Origin: Pseudomonas schmalbachii
GTDB taxonomy: Bacteria > Pseudomonadota > Gammaproteobacteria > Pseudomonadales > Pseudomonadaceae
Assembly (NCBI RefSeq): GCF_017589465.1
Contig: NZ_JAELYA010000013.1
Coordinates: 1 to 64,000, forward strand
Reading direction: 5' to 3'
Length of the DNA stretch: 64,000 nt
Under the pieces are notes generated by a model. The model saw nothing but the letters and a program-made list of their open reading frames with translations, ran no database searches and had not been told where the DNA came from. The stretch's first letter is position 1; each line of letters opens with the position of its first letter. Below, piece after piece: positions 8,833 through 17,536 of this stretch. Made by a program: the position numbers and the translations under genes.

Positions 8833-8866
8833 TGGTGCCCAGGGACGGAATCGAACCGCCGACACG
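8833..8866 (-). repeat. Distal attachment site: 34-bp copy of the tRNA-Phe 3' end
   Basis: 34 bp identical to 13759-13792, the last part of tRNA-Phe from the CCA end through the T arm (TGGTGCCCAGGGACGGAATC and onward). After ACACG the two copies diverge (ACTAGG here, GGGATT in the tRNA). No full tRNA can fold here. This marks the far boundary of the integrated element. Confidence 0.9.
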
Positions 8867-9134
8867 ACTAGGCAATGGCTAAGCCCCTTTAAATCGGGGT
8901 ATTTCAAGGATGCCCCTTGTTCATAGTGTACCGATACTGTGTACCTAGAGGAAGCTGCATTGGTCTCTTGTTGTGGTCCGTACGAGGCTGCTTGCCCTCA
9001 GTTGGATTGCCTTCTGCTCGTTTGCACTTATGCTTTAATCCTTGTGAGGAGTTCTGGTGTATATATGGAATTCCCAGCATTAGGTAAACGGTAAGCTTGA
9101 GAGTGTTTTTATTTGCTCTGTTGGGGGTGATGTC

Positions 9135-9923
9135 ATGGGTTTTTGGGGTTCGTTAGTTGTGATGTATAAAAAGAGTGAGGCTGCTGTAGTTTTGCAGAAG
9201 CTTTTTGAGGGCTATAAAAGACAAGGGTTGCTTGAGTCGGGTCCGGCTGCGTTAGCTAATAAGTTGATTGAGTCTGCTTGGGTCCATGAATCGTATTTTT
9301 TTGAAGGGAGGTTCGGAGGGCGCCCTCATAAATTATCTGCAGCTGCGATAGCCTTGGTGCATTCGAATTATGTTTTGGATAGAGCTCATCCGGATTATCA
9401 GATGTTGGTTTTATGCTTGGGTCAAGTTATTGCAAAGGCTCAAATTCATAAGCGGCTCCATAAATTTAATAGTGTTGATGATGCTCTGTTAGGATTTGCT
9501 TCTAAGTATTACGTGGATGAGGTCGAGAAGAAGGCGTATTTGCTCCAGCCCAGAAGGCCTGATATCGACTATGCAGTGAAAGGGTTTGCGAATCTTTATA
9601 GTGTTAGTGAGGCCTCCGGCGGAGCTGAGTTGCATTCAGTTGAGATGAGATTTGCTGAGAAGGTTTTGAATGACGGTGGGACAGAAGAGCAAGCGTTATC
9701 GGCTAGGTTTGGGGGCGTTCTAGCTATTTCGGCAGACCCATTATTAATGGAGTGTCTATATCGTAGATTTGAAGAGGCTATGGAAGGTATGCCGGAGGAG
9801 TATATGTTAAGTGACGAGTATAAGTTGGTTAGGCTGAATGCGGCAGCCACTGAATATATTTCTGGCTTGTTGGTTGAGTGTCCGGATGAGTATGAAAATT
9901 TCCTAAACTACATAGGGAAGTAA
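9135..9923 (+). CDS. Hypothetical protein, AT-rich cargo gene
   Basis: 262 aa, not recognised. Start chosen at the ATG preceded by TTGGGGGTGA. GC is far below the surrounding genome, with codons such as TTG, AAA and TAT that neighbours avoid, which indicates recent transfer. No signal peptide or membrane segment is seen. The protein looks soluble and largely helical, with a notable WVHESYFFEGRFGGRPHK segment near residues 50-67. An internal Met at residue 10 (VMYKKSEA) is a possible alternative start. As the only well-formed cargo gene of the element it is where any host-benefit or defence function would lie, but nothing in the sequence shows one. Confidence 0.7.
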   Translation: MGFWGSLVVMYKKSEAAVVLQKLFEGYKRQGLLESGPAALANKLIESAWVHESYFFEGRFGGRPHKLSAAAIALVHSNYVLDRAHPDYQMLVLCLGQVIAKAQIHKRLHKFNSVDDALLGFASKYYVDEVEKKAYLLQPRRPDIDYAVKGFANLYSVSEASGGAELHSVEMRFAEKVLNDGGTEEQALSARFGGVLAISADPLLMECLYRRFEEAMEGMPEEYMLSDEYKLVRLNAAATEYISGLLVECPDEYENFLNYIGK

Positions 9924-10242
9924 ATTTTGGGGGCTGGATAGGCGGCGCTACGTCAGCAAGGAGTCTCTGTGCTGTATTGCGCCCTCTAAGTCTCTTTATC
10001 TCTTTGCATGTTCGGCGCAGGCTATTCTTAGCGGTATGTGGCAGTAGTGTGAGGTTTCTTGGTTTCGTCGTTTAGGAACATTGCTTATAGGGTTATTGGT
10101 GATTGGGACAAGATGTATGTCAGGGATGCAGAGATGGTAGTGGCGTATCTTAAGAACATGGGCCTTTGGAGTTGGCTGATGTTTGTTGTATGGTTGCGTT
10201 AGCCGCGCTGTTGGAGGGCCAGAGTAGAGAGATGGGCGATTC
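9924..10242. other. Gene-poor, possibly decayed stretch
   Basis: No intact gene. One plus-strand frame around 10053-10201 encodes a protein-like run without a good start (for example VIGDWDKMYVRDAEMVVAYL) that ends at a stop. It may be a decayed coding sequence continuing, after frameshifts, into the small frame at 10243. Confidence 0.35.
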
Positions 10243-10533
10243 ATGGCGGCTCTGCAGTACATGTTCAATGAAGGCGAACCGTCGAGGCAGGAGTTTGGTG
10301 AATTCTCGCTAATGAATAGTTGTCTGATCTCAATAATGTGGGCCGATCTTGGGCGCGGTGACAGTACTGCGTACCTAACAAAGATTCTGGATGTTCGGAC
10401 TCTCTTGGGTGCACATCCGCTGGGCGGAAGGCTTGCCGCAATGACTAATCTTGAAGTGCCCACAACATTCAACCTAAGTAGCCTTCTGTGCTCACGGCCC
10501 AAAATCGCACCTCGTACGGGCGGTGGGGCCTGA
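10243..10533 (+). CDS. Small hypothetical protein or gene fragment
   Basis: 96 aa from an ATG with AGAGAG about 10 nt upstream. The sequence (MAALQYMFNEGEPSRQEFGE, then a hydrophobic LMNSCLISIMWADLG run) is not recognised. The second half, rich in Arg, Pro and Gly, looks less protein-like. It may be the remains of a larger gene that began near 10050 in another frame. Low confidence that it is expressed. Confidence 0.25.
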   Translation: MAALQYMFNEGEPSRQEFGEFSLMNSCLISIMWADLGRGDSTAYLTKILDVRTLLGAHPLGGRLAAMTNLEVPTTFNLSSLLCSRPKIAPRTGGGA

Positions 10534-10832
10534 GAACATAATGCGCTTACCTCCCCCGGTGGCCCTTCTCCTCCAAGTATCTCTACTCTTCTACGTGTGG
10601 CGTCGTGCCTAGTAGCTCCACTATGGCGCTCGGCCGATCCGCCTTGCACGCGTCGCGTCAAGGGGAGCGTGTCTCAGAGGTGCGGGGCGCTCAAGTGCTG
10701 GGCTGCACAACAAACCTCCGTTAGATGCGACCGTCTGTCGGGGTACCTGTCTGGTTGCATCAATATAGCCTTGCATATTTTATGCGCCATCTGCATGGTG
10801 CGACTACGTTTGTTGCTACCGGAGATGCCAGC
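10534..10832. other. Region upstream of the resolvase, possible res site
   Basis: 299 bp with no gene. Just before the resolvase start are an imperfect inverted repeat, GCGCCAT-CTGC-ATGGTGC (near 10783-10800), and an AT-rich stretch, as expected for a promoter and crossover (res) site of a small resolvase. The subsites cannot be defined by eye. Confidence 0.3.
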
Positions 10833-11402
10833 ATGAGCCGCGCCTTCCTTTACGCCCGAGTCAGTACGGCTGACCAGACTACCGACAACCAGTTGCTTGA
10901 GGTGAAGGCTGCCGGATTTGATATCCAGCCACAGCGAGTCATGGCTGAGACTGTTAGCGGTTCCGTCCCTGCTTGTGATAGGCCTCAATTCCAGAGGCTA
11001 CTGGAACGCATGGAGTCAGGGGATGTGCTGCTGGTGACGAAGCTAGATCGACTCGGCCGCAATGCAATGGACGTGCGGAGCACTATTGAGCTACTAGCCG
11101 TCCGTGGCATCCGGGTACGCTGCCTCGCCCTTGGGGACGTGGACCTCACCTCGGCAGCCGGCAAGATGACAATGCAGGTGCTCGTCGCCGTGGCTGAGTT
11201 CGAGCGCGACCTGTTGATCGAACGGACGCAGGCGGGGCTACAGCGGGCCAAGGCTGAGGGGAGGAAGCTGGGGCGGCCAGTAGCCACCGGGACGCGGGAG
11301 AAAGTGCAGAGGCTGAAGGCTGAGAGGTTGAGTCAGTCGAAGGTCGCCGAGCGCCTTGGGGTGCATATAGCTACGGTGAAGCGGCATTGGGCGGAGGTCT
11401 GA
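10833..11402 (+). CDS. Serine site-specific recombinase (resolvase/TnpR-like)
   Basis: 189 aa from ATG 10833 with GGAG 9 nt upstream; the frame is open further back but without support. The resolvase catalytic domain is complete: YARVSTADQ with the nucleophilic serine near residue 10, VTKLDRLGRNAMD, and the FERDLLIERT helix. A C-terminal Hin/resolvase-type helix-turn-helix follows (LSQSKVAERLGVHIATVKRH). Size and layout match resolvases of Tn3- or Tn5053-type transposons (TnpR/TniR). No matching transposase is present, so it may serve multimer resolution or be a relic of a lost transposon. Confidence 0.88.
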   Translation: MSRAFLYARVSTADQTTDNQLLEVKAAGFDIQPQRVMAETVSGSVPACDRPQFQRLLERMESGDVLLVTKLDRLGRNAMDVRSTIELLAVRGIRVRCLALGDVDLTSAAGKMTMQVLVAVAEFERDLLIERTQAGLQRAKAEGRKLGRPVATGTREKVQRLKAERLSQSKVAERLGVHIATVKRHWAEV

Positions 11403-11893
11403 GCCCGTAGTGACGTGGCGGAGAGTGATGGCTGCCAAGGCACCTGTAAGGCCGCTGGTGAAACGCTGGCTGCCAGGCAGTGCATATAAGCGGCGGCTGC
11501 ATCGCGCCCCGCTGGCGGCATTGCATGGGCCTTCTAATTGGCCCCGTATCCAGACTAGAGAGACATTCCAGTCAACCGGCGTACCGACCGACCGACGACA
11601 AACAGCATTAGCTGAACCGACGACCTATACCCAGCAGCCACGGCTTTCGTGGCGGGGAAGGGGAGAGGGATATTTGTCAGAGGGAAGGGAGGGCGAGCGG
11701 AGCGCCAGCGACGCGAGAGTTGTCAGACTCAGAGCCAGACGCAGGTCGGATGCAGAGTCAGAGTATCCCAGGACCAAGCTCAATCTGTATCGGGGGGGTA
11801 TGGGGGGGTAGCTATGCGTGGATTAGGGAGGGCAGCCCTGCGGCCTGCCTGATCCCCAACACATCACCACGACGCCTGTGGGAGCTTGCAGGG
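11403..11893. other. Gap between resolvase and integrase genes
   Basis: 491 bp without a supported gene. The two flanking genes converge here, so it should hold their terminators, but no strong hairpin with a T-run is evident. Short frames exist on both strands without ribosome sites or protein-like composition. Confidence 0.4.
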
Positions 11894-13606
11894 CTATGCC
11901 TTGAGAGCAAGCAGCGGCGCCGGCGGAAACTTCTCCAGTTCCTGAGCTATCCGGCTCAACGGCATGGAGCCGTAATCCCGGCTGACATTCTTCGGGCTGT
12001 GTCCCGTGATTGCGTCGTGAACATCCTCCGGAATACCGACCTGTCGACTCAGTGTCTTGAACGTATGGCGGAAGCCGTGGGACGGGCTAGCAGGCCCGCT
12101 GATGCACGCCTCATCTCGGATATACCTACCCCATGCCTTCCCCCAGTTCGCCCCGTAGAACCCCGCTGGAGAAGGTTTGAGCAGGGGGAATAGTTGCCCG
12201 TCAGCGGGGACGCTGGCCGCGTACTCGCGGAAGCCCAACCTCAGCAAGTCAGGATGCAGGGGAACCCGTCGCCGGCTGCCTGCCGTTTTGACGGTGCGGT
12301 CGTCATCCTCCGGCCCGTCGTCCTCGTGGGCGAGAATGGACAGGTACGGTATCCCGTCCTCTTCGCTCACGTCAGCCACGGCGAGCTGGGCCAGTTCCTC
12401 GCGCCGGCAGCCTGTGTAGTACATGAGCAGCGGGAGCCAGTACCACGCCTTCCCGTAGTTGCCCCCTCCTGCGGGCTTCCAATCGCGCTGCGTGAAGGCA
12501 GCGGAGCTGAAGATGGCCTGCAGCTCTGCCTGTGTGTAGTCCTTCCTCTTGCGGTCTGCCCTTGCCCCTGCGGCTTTGGCTGCCGCCTTGGCAATGCCGC
12601 CTGCCTCGACAGGGTTTTCCTTGATCCAGTCCATACGGACGGCGAAACCGAGGACTGCCGACAGCGCCCGTAGTCGGTTCCGAATGGTTGCCGGTGAGAG
12701 CAGAGGCAGAGATTCGGCCTTGGCCTTGTCGATTAGCTGCTGGGCTGTCAGCTTGCCGGCCCCGGCGGTCTTCACAGGGAACTCCGCCAGCTTGGACCTG
12801 TACTCCTGTACCACCGCTCGGGTGAGCTTGGTTACTTCCACATCCCCGAACAGCTCAACAAACCGCCTGAGCGAACTGCGGAACTCGTCCAGCGTCTTCC
12901 TCGTGCTGCGATTGTCGCCATCGTCCAGTGTCTTGGCTTTGGCATATGCCTCGAAGCATTCCAGCAGCGTCTTGGCCTTGGTCTTTTCCCGGTTGCCAAT
13001 GCTCAGAGGCTCATGGTGGAGGACATTTACCTCGGCCAGCCAGTTGCCTTCGTGGCGTTGCTTGGCAATATCGGAGAGTTTGAACAGGTGCTCGTGGAAT
13101 GCCTCGACGAGATTGTTCCGGGCAGCCGTGTTCTCTTGAGGGAAGGGTAGACTCTCGGCCTTCATGGCCTTGCGGGCATACGACAGACTTGCACCAGCGG
13201 CATCTATCTCGTTTCCGGACTCAACTGCTTCCCGGTAGCTGAGATACTCCTGCCGTTCTTCCCAGCCATACGGAGTTTCCCAAGACTCCACGGAGCCGGG
13301 GATGAGAAAAGTCCGGAACTCCCCCGTGCGCTCCATCTCGTCTAGCTCCTGCCGGAACCAACGAGACGCTAGCTGCTGGATATCTCGTGCCGAGAGCACT
13401 GCCGTCCCTTGCAGTTGGAGCCGGGCCAGTGAGAACACCTCTTCGCTCTTGGCGTACTCGGCGGCAAAGCGTCCTTTGGCTTCGCTGGGATCACGAGTCT
13501 TCAGCGAGCGCTTGTATTCGCGGCCAAGGATGCTGCGGAGTTCGTCGGGGACGCGACGGCGGAGGTAGTACACGCCGCTCGTGGGATGCTTGAAGGGCTG
13601 AGCCAT
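11894..13606 (-). CDS. Tyrosine-type integrase of the tRNA-Phe element
   Basis: 570 aa from ATG 13606 (MAQPFKHPTSGVYYLRRRVP, a DUF6538-like N-terminus). A second ATG at 13663 with AAGGTG 8 nt upstream would give 589 aa and is a real alternative. The catalytic set is visible in order: Arg in YYTGCRREELAQL, a Lys in TVKTAGSRRRVPLH, HGFRHTFKT with His and Arg, GHSPKN, and Tyr in SRDYGSM near the C-terminus. A phage-type core-binding region precedes it. The gene reads leftward from the tRNA and is expected to recombine the 34-bp att copies to integrate or excise the element. Confidence 0.92.
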   Translation of the reverse strand: MAQPFKHPTSGVYYLRRRVPDELRSILGREYKRSLKTRDPSEAKGRFAAEYAKSEEVFSLARLQLQGTAVLSARDIQQLASRWFRQELDEMERTGEFRTFLIPGSVESWETPYGWEERQEYLSYREAVESGNEIDAAGASLSYARKAMKAESLPFPQENTAARNNLVEAFHEHLFKLSDIAKQRHEGNWLAEVNVLHHEPLSIGNREKTKAKTLLECFEAYAKAKTLDDGDNRSTRKTLDEFRSSLRRFVELFGDVEVTKLTRAVVQEYRSKLAEFPVKTAGAGKLTAQQLIDKAKAESLPLLSPATIRNRLRALSAVLGFAVRMDWIKENPVEAGGIAKAAAKAAGARADRKRKDYTQAELQAIFSSAAFTQRDWKPAGGGNYGKAWYWLPLLMYYTGCRREELAQLAVADVSEEDGIPYLSILAHEDDGPEDDDRTVKTAGSRRRVPLHPDLLRLGFREYAASVPADGQLFPLLKPSPAGFYGANWGKAWGRYIRDEACISGPASPSHGFRHTFKTLSRQVGIPEDVHDAITGHSPKNVSRDYGSMPLSRIAQELEKFPPAPLLALKA

Positions 13607-13714
13607 GAAGGACCGCTGCCTCGGGATGGCTGGTCCTTTGATGATAGGCCTAGAGCTGGTCATGTGTACCCACCTTGTGTACCAGAAGGGTGGGCTTAGG
13701 CCATACCGTAGAAA

Positions 13715-13747
13715 CACAAAACCCCTGAAACCTTTCGGAATCAGGGG
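13715..13747 (-). terminator. Intrinsic terminator after tRNA-Phe, inside the element
   Basis: Minus-strand hairpin with 7-bp arms CCCCTGA/TCAGGGG followed by TTTTG, starting about 12 bp past the tRNA 3' end. It replaces the chromosomal terminator now stranded at 8765-8788, so the element restores both tRNA end and terminator. Confidence 0.6.
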
Positions 13748-13758
13748 CTTAGGTGTCT

Positions 13759-13792
13759 TGGTGCCCAGGGACGGAATCGAACCGCCGACACG
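13759..13792 (-). repeat. Proximal attachment site within tRNA-Phe
   Basis: 34 bp shared with 8833-8866. It covers the acceptor end and T arm of tRNA-Phe and stops before the anticodon loop. Crossover within it leaves the tRNA sequence intact. Confidence 0.9.
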
Positions 13793-13834
13793 GGGATTTT
13801 CAATCCCCTGCTCTACCAACTGAGCTACCTGGGC
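13759..13834 (-). tRNA. tRNA-Phe (GAA)
   Basis: 76 nt including an encoded CCA. The strand reads GCCCAGGTAGCTCAG at the 5' end, anticodon loop TTGAAAA between GGGGA/TCCCC stems (anticodon GAA at 13799-13801), T loop GGTTCGATTCC, and acceptor end CTGGGCACCA. All stems pair. It is the integration target of the adjoining element. Confidence 0.97.
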
Positions 13835-13910
13835 GACGGGGCGCATTAAAAGGGTTTTGGAGGGGGGTGTCAAGCGCGCCGTGAAAAATTTTTTCAGTTA
13901 ATACCGAAAC

Positions 13911-14183
13911 TTACGAGCTAGGCGGGACGTAACCCTCGGCCTGGGCGTATTCCTCGCCGGAGAGGAACTTGTCCATTTCGGCCTGGAGGAACTTGCGGTC
14001 CTCGGCGTCCATCATGTTCAGGCGGCGTTCGTTGATCAGCATGGTCTGGTGCTTCTGCCACTCTTCCCAGGCTTTCTTCGAGACGTGGTTGTAGATGTCT
14101 TCGCCCTTGGCGCCGGGGTAGGGCGGGCGGTCGAGGGCGGGCAGTTCTTCTTTGTACTTGCGGCACATCACCAGTCGGGTCAT
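13911..14183 (-). CDS. yggX: Probable Fe(2+)-trafficking / oxidative damage protection protein YggX
   Basis: 90 aa, full family length. The N-terminus [20 protein letters not shown] with its conserved Cys at residue 7, the [22 protein letters not shown] segment region and [18 protein letters not shown] are diagnostic. YggX protects Fe-S clusters from oxidation and is linked to iron handling. It overlaps the mutY stop by 4 bp (ATGA), so it is translationally coupled to an Fe-S DNA glycosylase, a conserved pairing. Confidence 0.95.
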   Translation of the reverse strand: MTRLVMCRKYKEELPALDRPPYPGAKGEDIYNHVSKKAWEEWQKHQTMLINERRLNMMDAEDRKFLQAEMDKFLSGEEYAQAEGYVPPSS

Positions 14184-15247
14184 GGCATTTCTCCTGCTTT
14201 CAACGCGTCGGCTGCCCGTTTGAGCAGCTTTTTCACCGGGGCGGCGAGGCCGAGCCGCGGTGGGGTGGCGAGGTTATACCAGAGCCAGTCGGCCTCGGCC
14301 ATGGCGGGCGCCGCGCCTTCGACGCGCACCAGCCAGGGTTCGATGGCCAGCTGGAAATGGCTGAAGGTATGGGTCAGCCCCGGCAGTTCCCGGCGCTGGC
14401 CGAGGTCGAGGGCGTGACGTTCGGCGAGCGGGGCTAGGGCGGCGAGGTCGTCCAGTTCGGGGAAGCTCCACAGCCCGCCCCAGAGGCCGGTCGATGGGCG
14501 GCGGTAGAGCAGGATGGCGCCTTCGCGGTTGGCCAGGATCGGCATCAGGGTGCGTTTCTGCGGCAGCGCCTTGCGCGGCTTGGGCACCGGGAAGTCGGTC
14601 TCGCGGCCGAGCAGGTGGGCGCGGCAGCCCTCGCGCAGCGGGCAGAGCAGGCAGTTCGGGCGGGTGCGGGTGCAGAGGGTGGCGCCGAGGTCCATCATCG
14701 CCTGGGTGTAGTGGTTGACCCGCTCGTGCGGGGTGAAGCGTTCGGCGGCGTCCCACAGCTGTTTCGCCACTTTCGGTTCGCCCGGATAGCCGTCGGTGGC
14801 GAGATAGCGGGCCAGCACGCGCTTGACGTTGCCGTCGAGGATCGGCGCGCGCAGGCCCATGGAGATGCTGGCGATGGCGCCGGCGGTGGAGCGGCCGATG
14901 CCGGGCAGTTCGGCGAGCTGTTCGACGTCGCGGGGGAATTCGCCGCCGTGCTGCTCGACCACCGTCTTCGCGGTCTTGTGCAGGTTGCGCGCGCGGCTGT
15001 AGTAGCCGAGCCCGGTCCACAGGTGCAGCACTTCGTCTTCCGGCGCGGCGGCCAGCGCCTCAACGCTGGGCAGCGCTTCCATGAAGCGGTCGTAGTAGCC
15101 CAGCACGGTGCTGACCTGGGTCTGCTGCAGCATGATTTCCGAGACCCATACGCGGTACGGGTTGATATCCCGCTGCCAGGGCAGGTCGTGGCGGCCGTGG
15201 CGGTCGAACCAGTCGAGCACCGCGGTGTTGAAGCGTTCCGGCGTCAT
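14180..15247 (-). CDS. mutY: Adenine DNA glycosylase MutY
   Basis: 355 aa. It removes adenine mispaired with 8-oxoguanine. The helix-hairpin-helix ([15 protein letters not shown]) with its catalytic Asp region, the 4Fe-4S ligands spaced C-x6-C-x2-C-x5-C ([17 protein letters not shown]), and a C-terminal NUDIX-like domain (from about residue 230, including [17 protein letters not shown]) are all present. The gene overlaps asmA by 4 bp upstream and yggX by 4 bp downstream, giving asmA-mutY-yggX as one unit. The oxidised-guanine partner gene mutM lies in the same window at 45-46 kb. Confidence 0.97.
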   Translation of the reverse strand: MTPERFNTAVLDWFDRHGRHDLPWQRDINPYRVWVSEIMLQQTQVSTVLGYYDRFMEALPSVEALAAAPEDEVLHLWTGLGYYSRARNLHKTAKTVVEQHGGEFPRDVEQLAELPGIGRSTAGAIASISMGLRAPILDGNVKRVLARYLATDGYPGEPKVAKQLWDAAERFTPHERVNHYTQAMMDLGATLCTRTRPNCLLCPLREGCRAHLLGRETDFPVPKPRKALPQKRTLMPILANREGAILLYRRPSTGLWGGLWSFPELDDLAALAPLAERHALDLGQRRELPGLTHTFSHFQLAIEPWLVRVEGAAPAMAEADWLWYNLATPPRLGLAAPVKKLLKRAADALKAGEMP

Positions 15248-17475
15248 TGTTTCTTGAACAGCCCTTTGAGTGCGTCTTTCAGTTCGGGACTGACCTTGTC
15301 GCCGAGCTTCTCTTCGATCTTCTTGTTCAGGCGCTGCCCGGCCAGTTGCGCGGCGATCTTGCCGAGGCCTTCCTGGTCCAGGCGGCAGGCCTTGGCGCCG
15401 AGTTCCAGCGGTCCGCGGCAGAGCAGCGGCCAGGCGATGCCGACGTAGCGTTCGTTCACCTGGCAGGCGGGGTCGGGCATGTCGCTCTTGTCGCCTTCGA
15501 TGACCACGCCGACGCGGTAGTCCATGCCCAGCACGCGCAGGTCGAGGTCGCCGTCGGCGTTCACCGTCAGGCCGGGGATGGCGACCTTGAGGTCGGGGTT
15601 GCTGGCCACGCCGTTGCGGAAGGTCAGGTTGCCCTTGAGTTCGCGGAACGGCGTGTCCTTGCCGCCGTGGGGCGCGGTCAGGGCCTTGCGGTTGAGGGTG
15701 GCGATGCCCTGGCAGAGCTGCTGTTCGAGGTTGGCGTTGAGCAGCACGCCGCGGTTGACGACGAAGCTGGCGGTGCCGTTGAGGTTGTCGATCCAGGCGC
15801 GCTGGCTGTTGCCCTGGGTGGTGATGTTGCTGTCCATGTCGAGCAAGCCGGTGAGCGGCGGCTTCTCGCCCCAGGCTTCGACGATGCGCTCCGCCGGTAC
15901 GTTGGCGACGTGTTTCTGCGCACTGAGCAGCGGCACGTCCTGGCGCACGTCGAGGTTGGCCTTGGCGTTGAAGCGGCCGTCGTACAGCTCGCCGCGCATG
16001 TCTTGCAGGTCGATCACGCCGTTCTGGCCGCGCAGCTTGAGGTTGGCGTTCTCGATCGGCAGCTTGTTCAGGGTCAGTTGGCCGAGCTTCAGGGCGACGT
16101 CCAGGTCCAGCGCGCGCAGGCGGGCCATGGGCAGCAGCGGTGCATCGCTCCAGGCCTGCTGGGTCGGCGACGGCGGCAACGGGGTGTTGCCCTGGGTGGC
16201 GCTGGTGATGGTGGCGTCGACTTCCGCCTTGCGCGTGGCGCTGGCGGCTTCCTGGGCCTTGGCAGTGCGGGCCGGCAGGTAGCGGTCGAGGTTCAGGCGG
16301 TCGCCGTTGAGTTGCACGCGGATGGCCTGTTTGGCGATATCGGCGAGGCCCAGGCTGCCGGTGAAGCTGCTGTCGTCGAGCTTCAGCTTCAGGTCGCCGA
16401 GCTGGATGCTGTTGGCGGTGCCGCTCAGGCGGGTGGACAGTTCGACCTTGCCCAGGGTGCTGCCGTCGGCCATCGCCGGCAGGGTCTGGCCGATGCCTTC
16501 GAGGAATTCGCGCAGGTTGAACTGGGCGACGGACAGGCCGCCTTCGAACTTCGGCTGCTTGTCCAGTTCACGGGCCTTCAGCTCGCCGAGTGCGCGCAAC
16601 TGGTTGACCGAGACTTTCAGCCCGTCCCATTCGGCGATCTGTGCGGCCTGGTCGAGCAGTAGCTGGCCCTGGGCCGAGAAGGTGGCGGTCTTGCCGTGCA
16701 ACTGGTCGCCGGAAGCCTCGCCGGAGAGCTTGGCGTCTTCCAACTGGTAGCGCTTGAGTGCGCGGTCGAAGCGCAGGTTGCCGGTCAGCTCGGTGCGGGC
16801 GCGGGTGACCGGCTGGTTGGTGCCGAGGTAGGCGCTGAGCTTGAGCGGAATGCTGCTGCCCTCGCGGATCTTGCCGGTGCTGAGGTCGATGCCTTCGACG
16901 GTGTACTGCTTGCCGCTCTGCTCGTCGCTGTAGTCGATGCGCGAATTGCGCATGGTCAGGCTGTCGATATCCAGCTTCAGCGGGTCGCGGGGCTCGCTGG
17001 TCGGCGGCGTCGGTTGCCCGGACGGGGCCGGCTGCGTGGCGGGAGCCGCGGTGCCGGCGGCGGCTGGCTGCGCCGGTTTGCCGATGTTTTCCCAGTTGCC
17101 GGTGCCGTTCTTGTCGCGGCGCAGGGTGAGGGTCAGGCCGTCGACGCGGATGTCGCTCATCTGCACTTCCTTGCGCAGCAGCGGCAGCACGCGCACGGAG
17201 AGGCCGAGCATCTGCACGTCGGCGAACGGCTTGTCCGGTGTCTGCGCGCTGGCGACGCCGGTTTCGTGCAGTTGCAGGCCGAGCCAGGGGAACAGGCTCC
17301 AGCCGATGTCGCCGCGCAGGTCGAGTTCCAGGTTGGCCTTGTCGCGGGCGAGCTGGCGGATCTCGTCCTTGTAGTCGTTCGGATCGAAGAAGTGGGTGAG
17401 GATGAAGCCACCGGCGACGATCAGGAGAAGCAGGGCGAGCAGCACGATGCCCAGGATTTTGCCGAACGCTTTCAT
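15244..17475 (-). CDS. AsmA family protein
   Basis: 743 aa. One N-terminal membrane anchor (ILGIVLLALLLLIVAGGFIL) is followed by a long periplasmic AsmA/DUF490-like region of repeated beta-strand modules, interrupted near residues 140-165 by a Pro/Ala/Thr-rich linker. AsmA-like proteins bridge the envelope and are thought to carry phospholipids to the outer membrane. The C-terminus (LNKKIEEKLGDKVSPELKDA) is typical. First gene of the asmA-mutY-yggX unit. Confidence 0.9.
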   Translation of the reverse strand: MKAFGKILGIVLLALLLLIVAGGFILTHFFDPNDYKDEIRQLARDKANLELDLRGDIGWSLFPWLGLQLHETGVASAQTPDKPFADVQMLGLSVRVLPLLRKEVQMSDIRVDGLTLTLRRDKNGTGNWENIGKPAQPAAAGTAAPATQPAPSGQPTPPTSEPRDPLKLDIDSLTMRNSRIDYSDEQSGKQYTVEGIDLSTGKIREGSSIPLKLSAYLGTNQPVTRARTELTGNLRFDRALKRYQLEDAKLSGEASGDQLHGKTATFSAQGQLLLDQAAQIAEWDGLKVSVNQLRALGELKARELDKQPKFEGGLSVAQFNLREFLEGIGQTLPAMADGSTLGKVELSTRLSGTANSIQLGDLKLKLDDSSFTGSLGLADIAKQAIRVQLNGDRLNLDRYLPARTAKAQEAASATRKAEVDATITSATQGNTPLPPSPTQQAWSDAPLLPMARLRALDLDVALKLGQLTLNKLPIENANLKLRGQNGVIDLQDMRGELYDGRFNAKANLDVRQDVPLLSAQKHVANVPAERIVEAWGEKPPLTGLLDMDSNITTQGNSQRAWIDNLNGTASFVVNRGVLLNANLEQQLCQGIATLNRKALTAPHGGKDTPFRELKGNLTFRNGVASNPDLKVAIPGLTVNADGDLDLRVLGMDYRVGVVIEGDKSDMPDPACQVNERYVGIAWPLLCRGPLELGAKACRLDQEGLGKIAAQLAGQRLNKKIEEKLGDKVSPELKDALKGLFKKQ

Positions 17476-17536
17476 GGACGGATCCTTGTTCAGACGGCGG
17501 ATGGAATAGCCGGGAAGTATATCAATGTGATGGCCG

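Larger units (their letters stand above)
8833..13792. mobile_element. 4.9-kb integrative element in tRNA-Phe
   Basis: A direct repeat of 34 bp (8833-8866 and 13759-13792) bounds a segment of 4,926 bp plus one repeat copy. The integrase gene is next to the intact tRNA and reads away from it, as is usual for tRNA-targeting islands. Contents: an AT-rich orphan gene, a decayed stretch, a serine resolvase and the integrase. There are no phage structural, replication or conjugation genes, so it is either a satellite-type element or a deletion derivative. Base composition, especially at 8.9-10.5 kb, is clearly lower in GC than the flanks. Confidence 0.88.

Noticed and set aside
8833..8910. A possible second tRNA gene at the left end of the element
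   Set aside because: Only the 34-bp 3' part of tRNA-Phe is present; the remaining sequence does not form D or anticodon arms, so it is an att copy.
10720..10728. GTTAGATGC, the core of integron attC/attI sites, upstream of the resolvase
   Set aside because: No matching RYYYAAC half-site at a suitable distance, no attC fold and no integron integrase; most likely chance.
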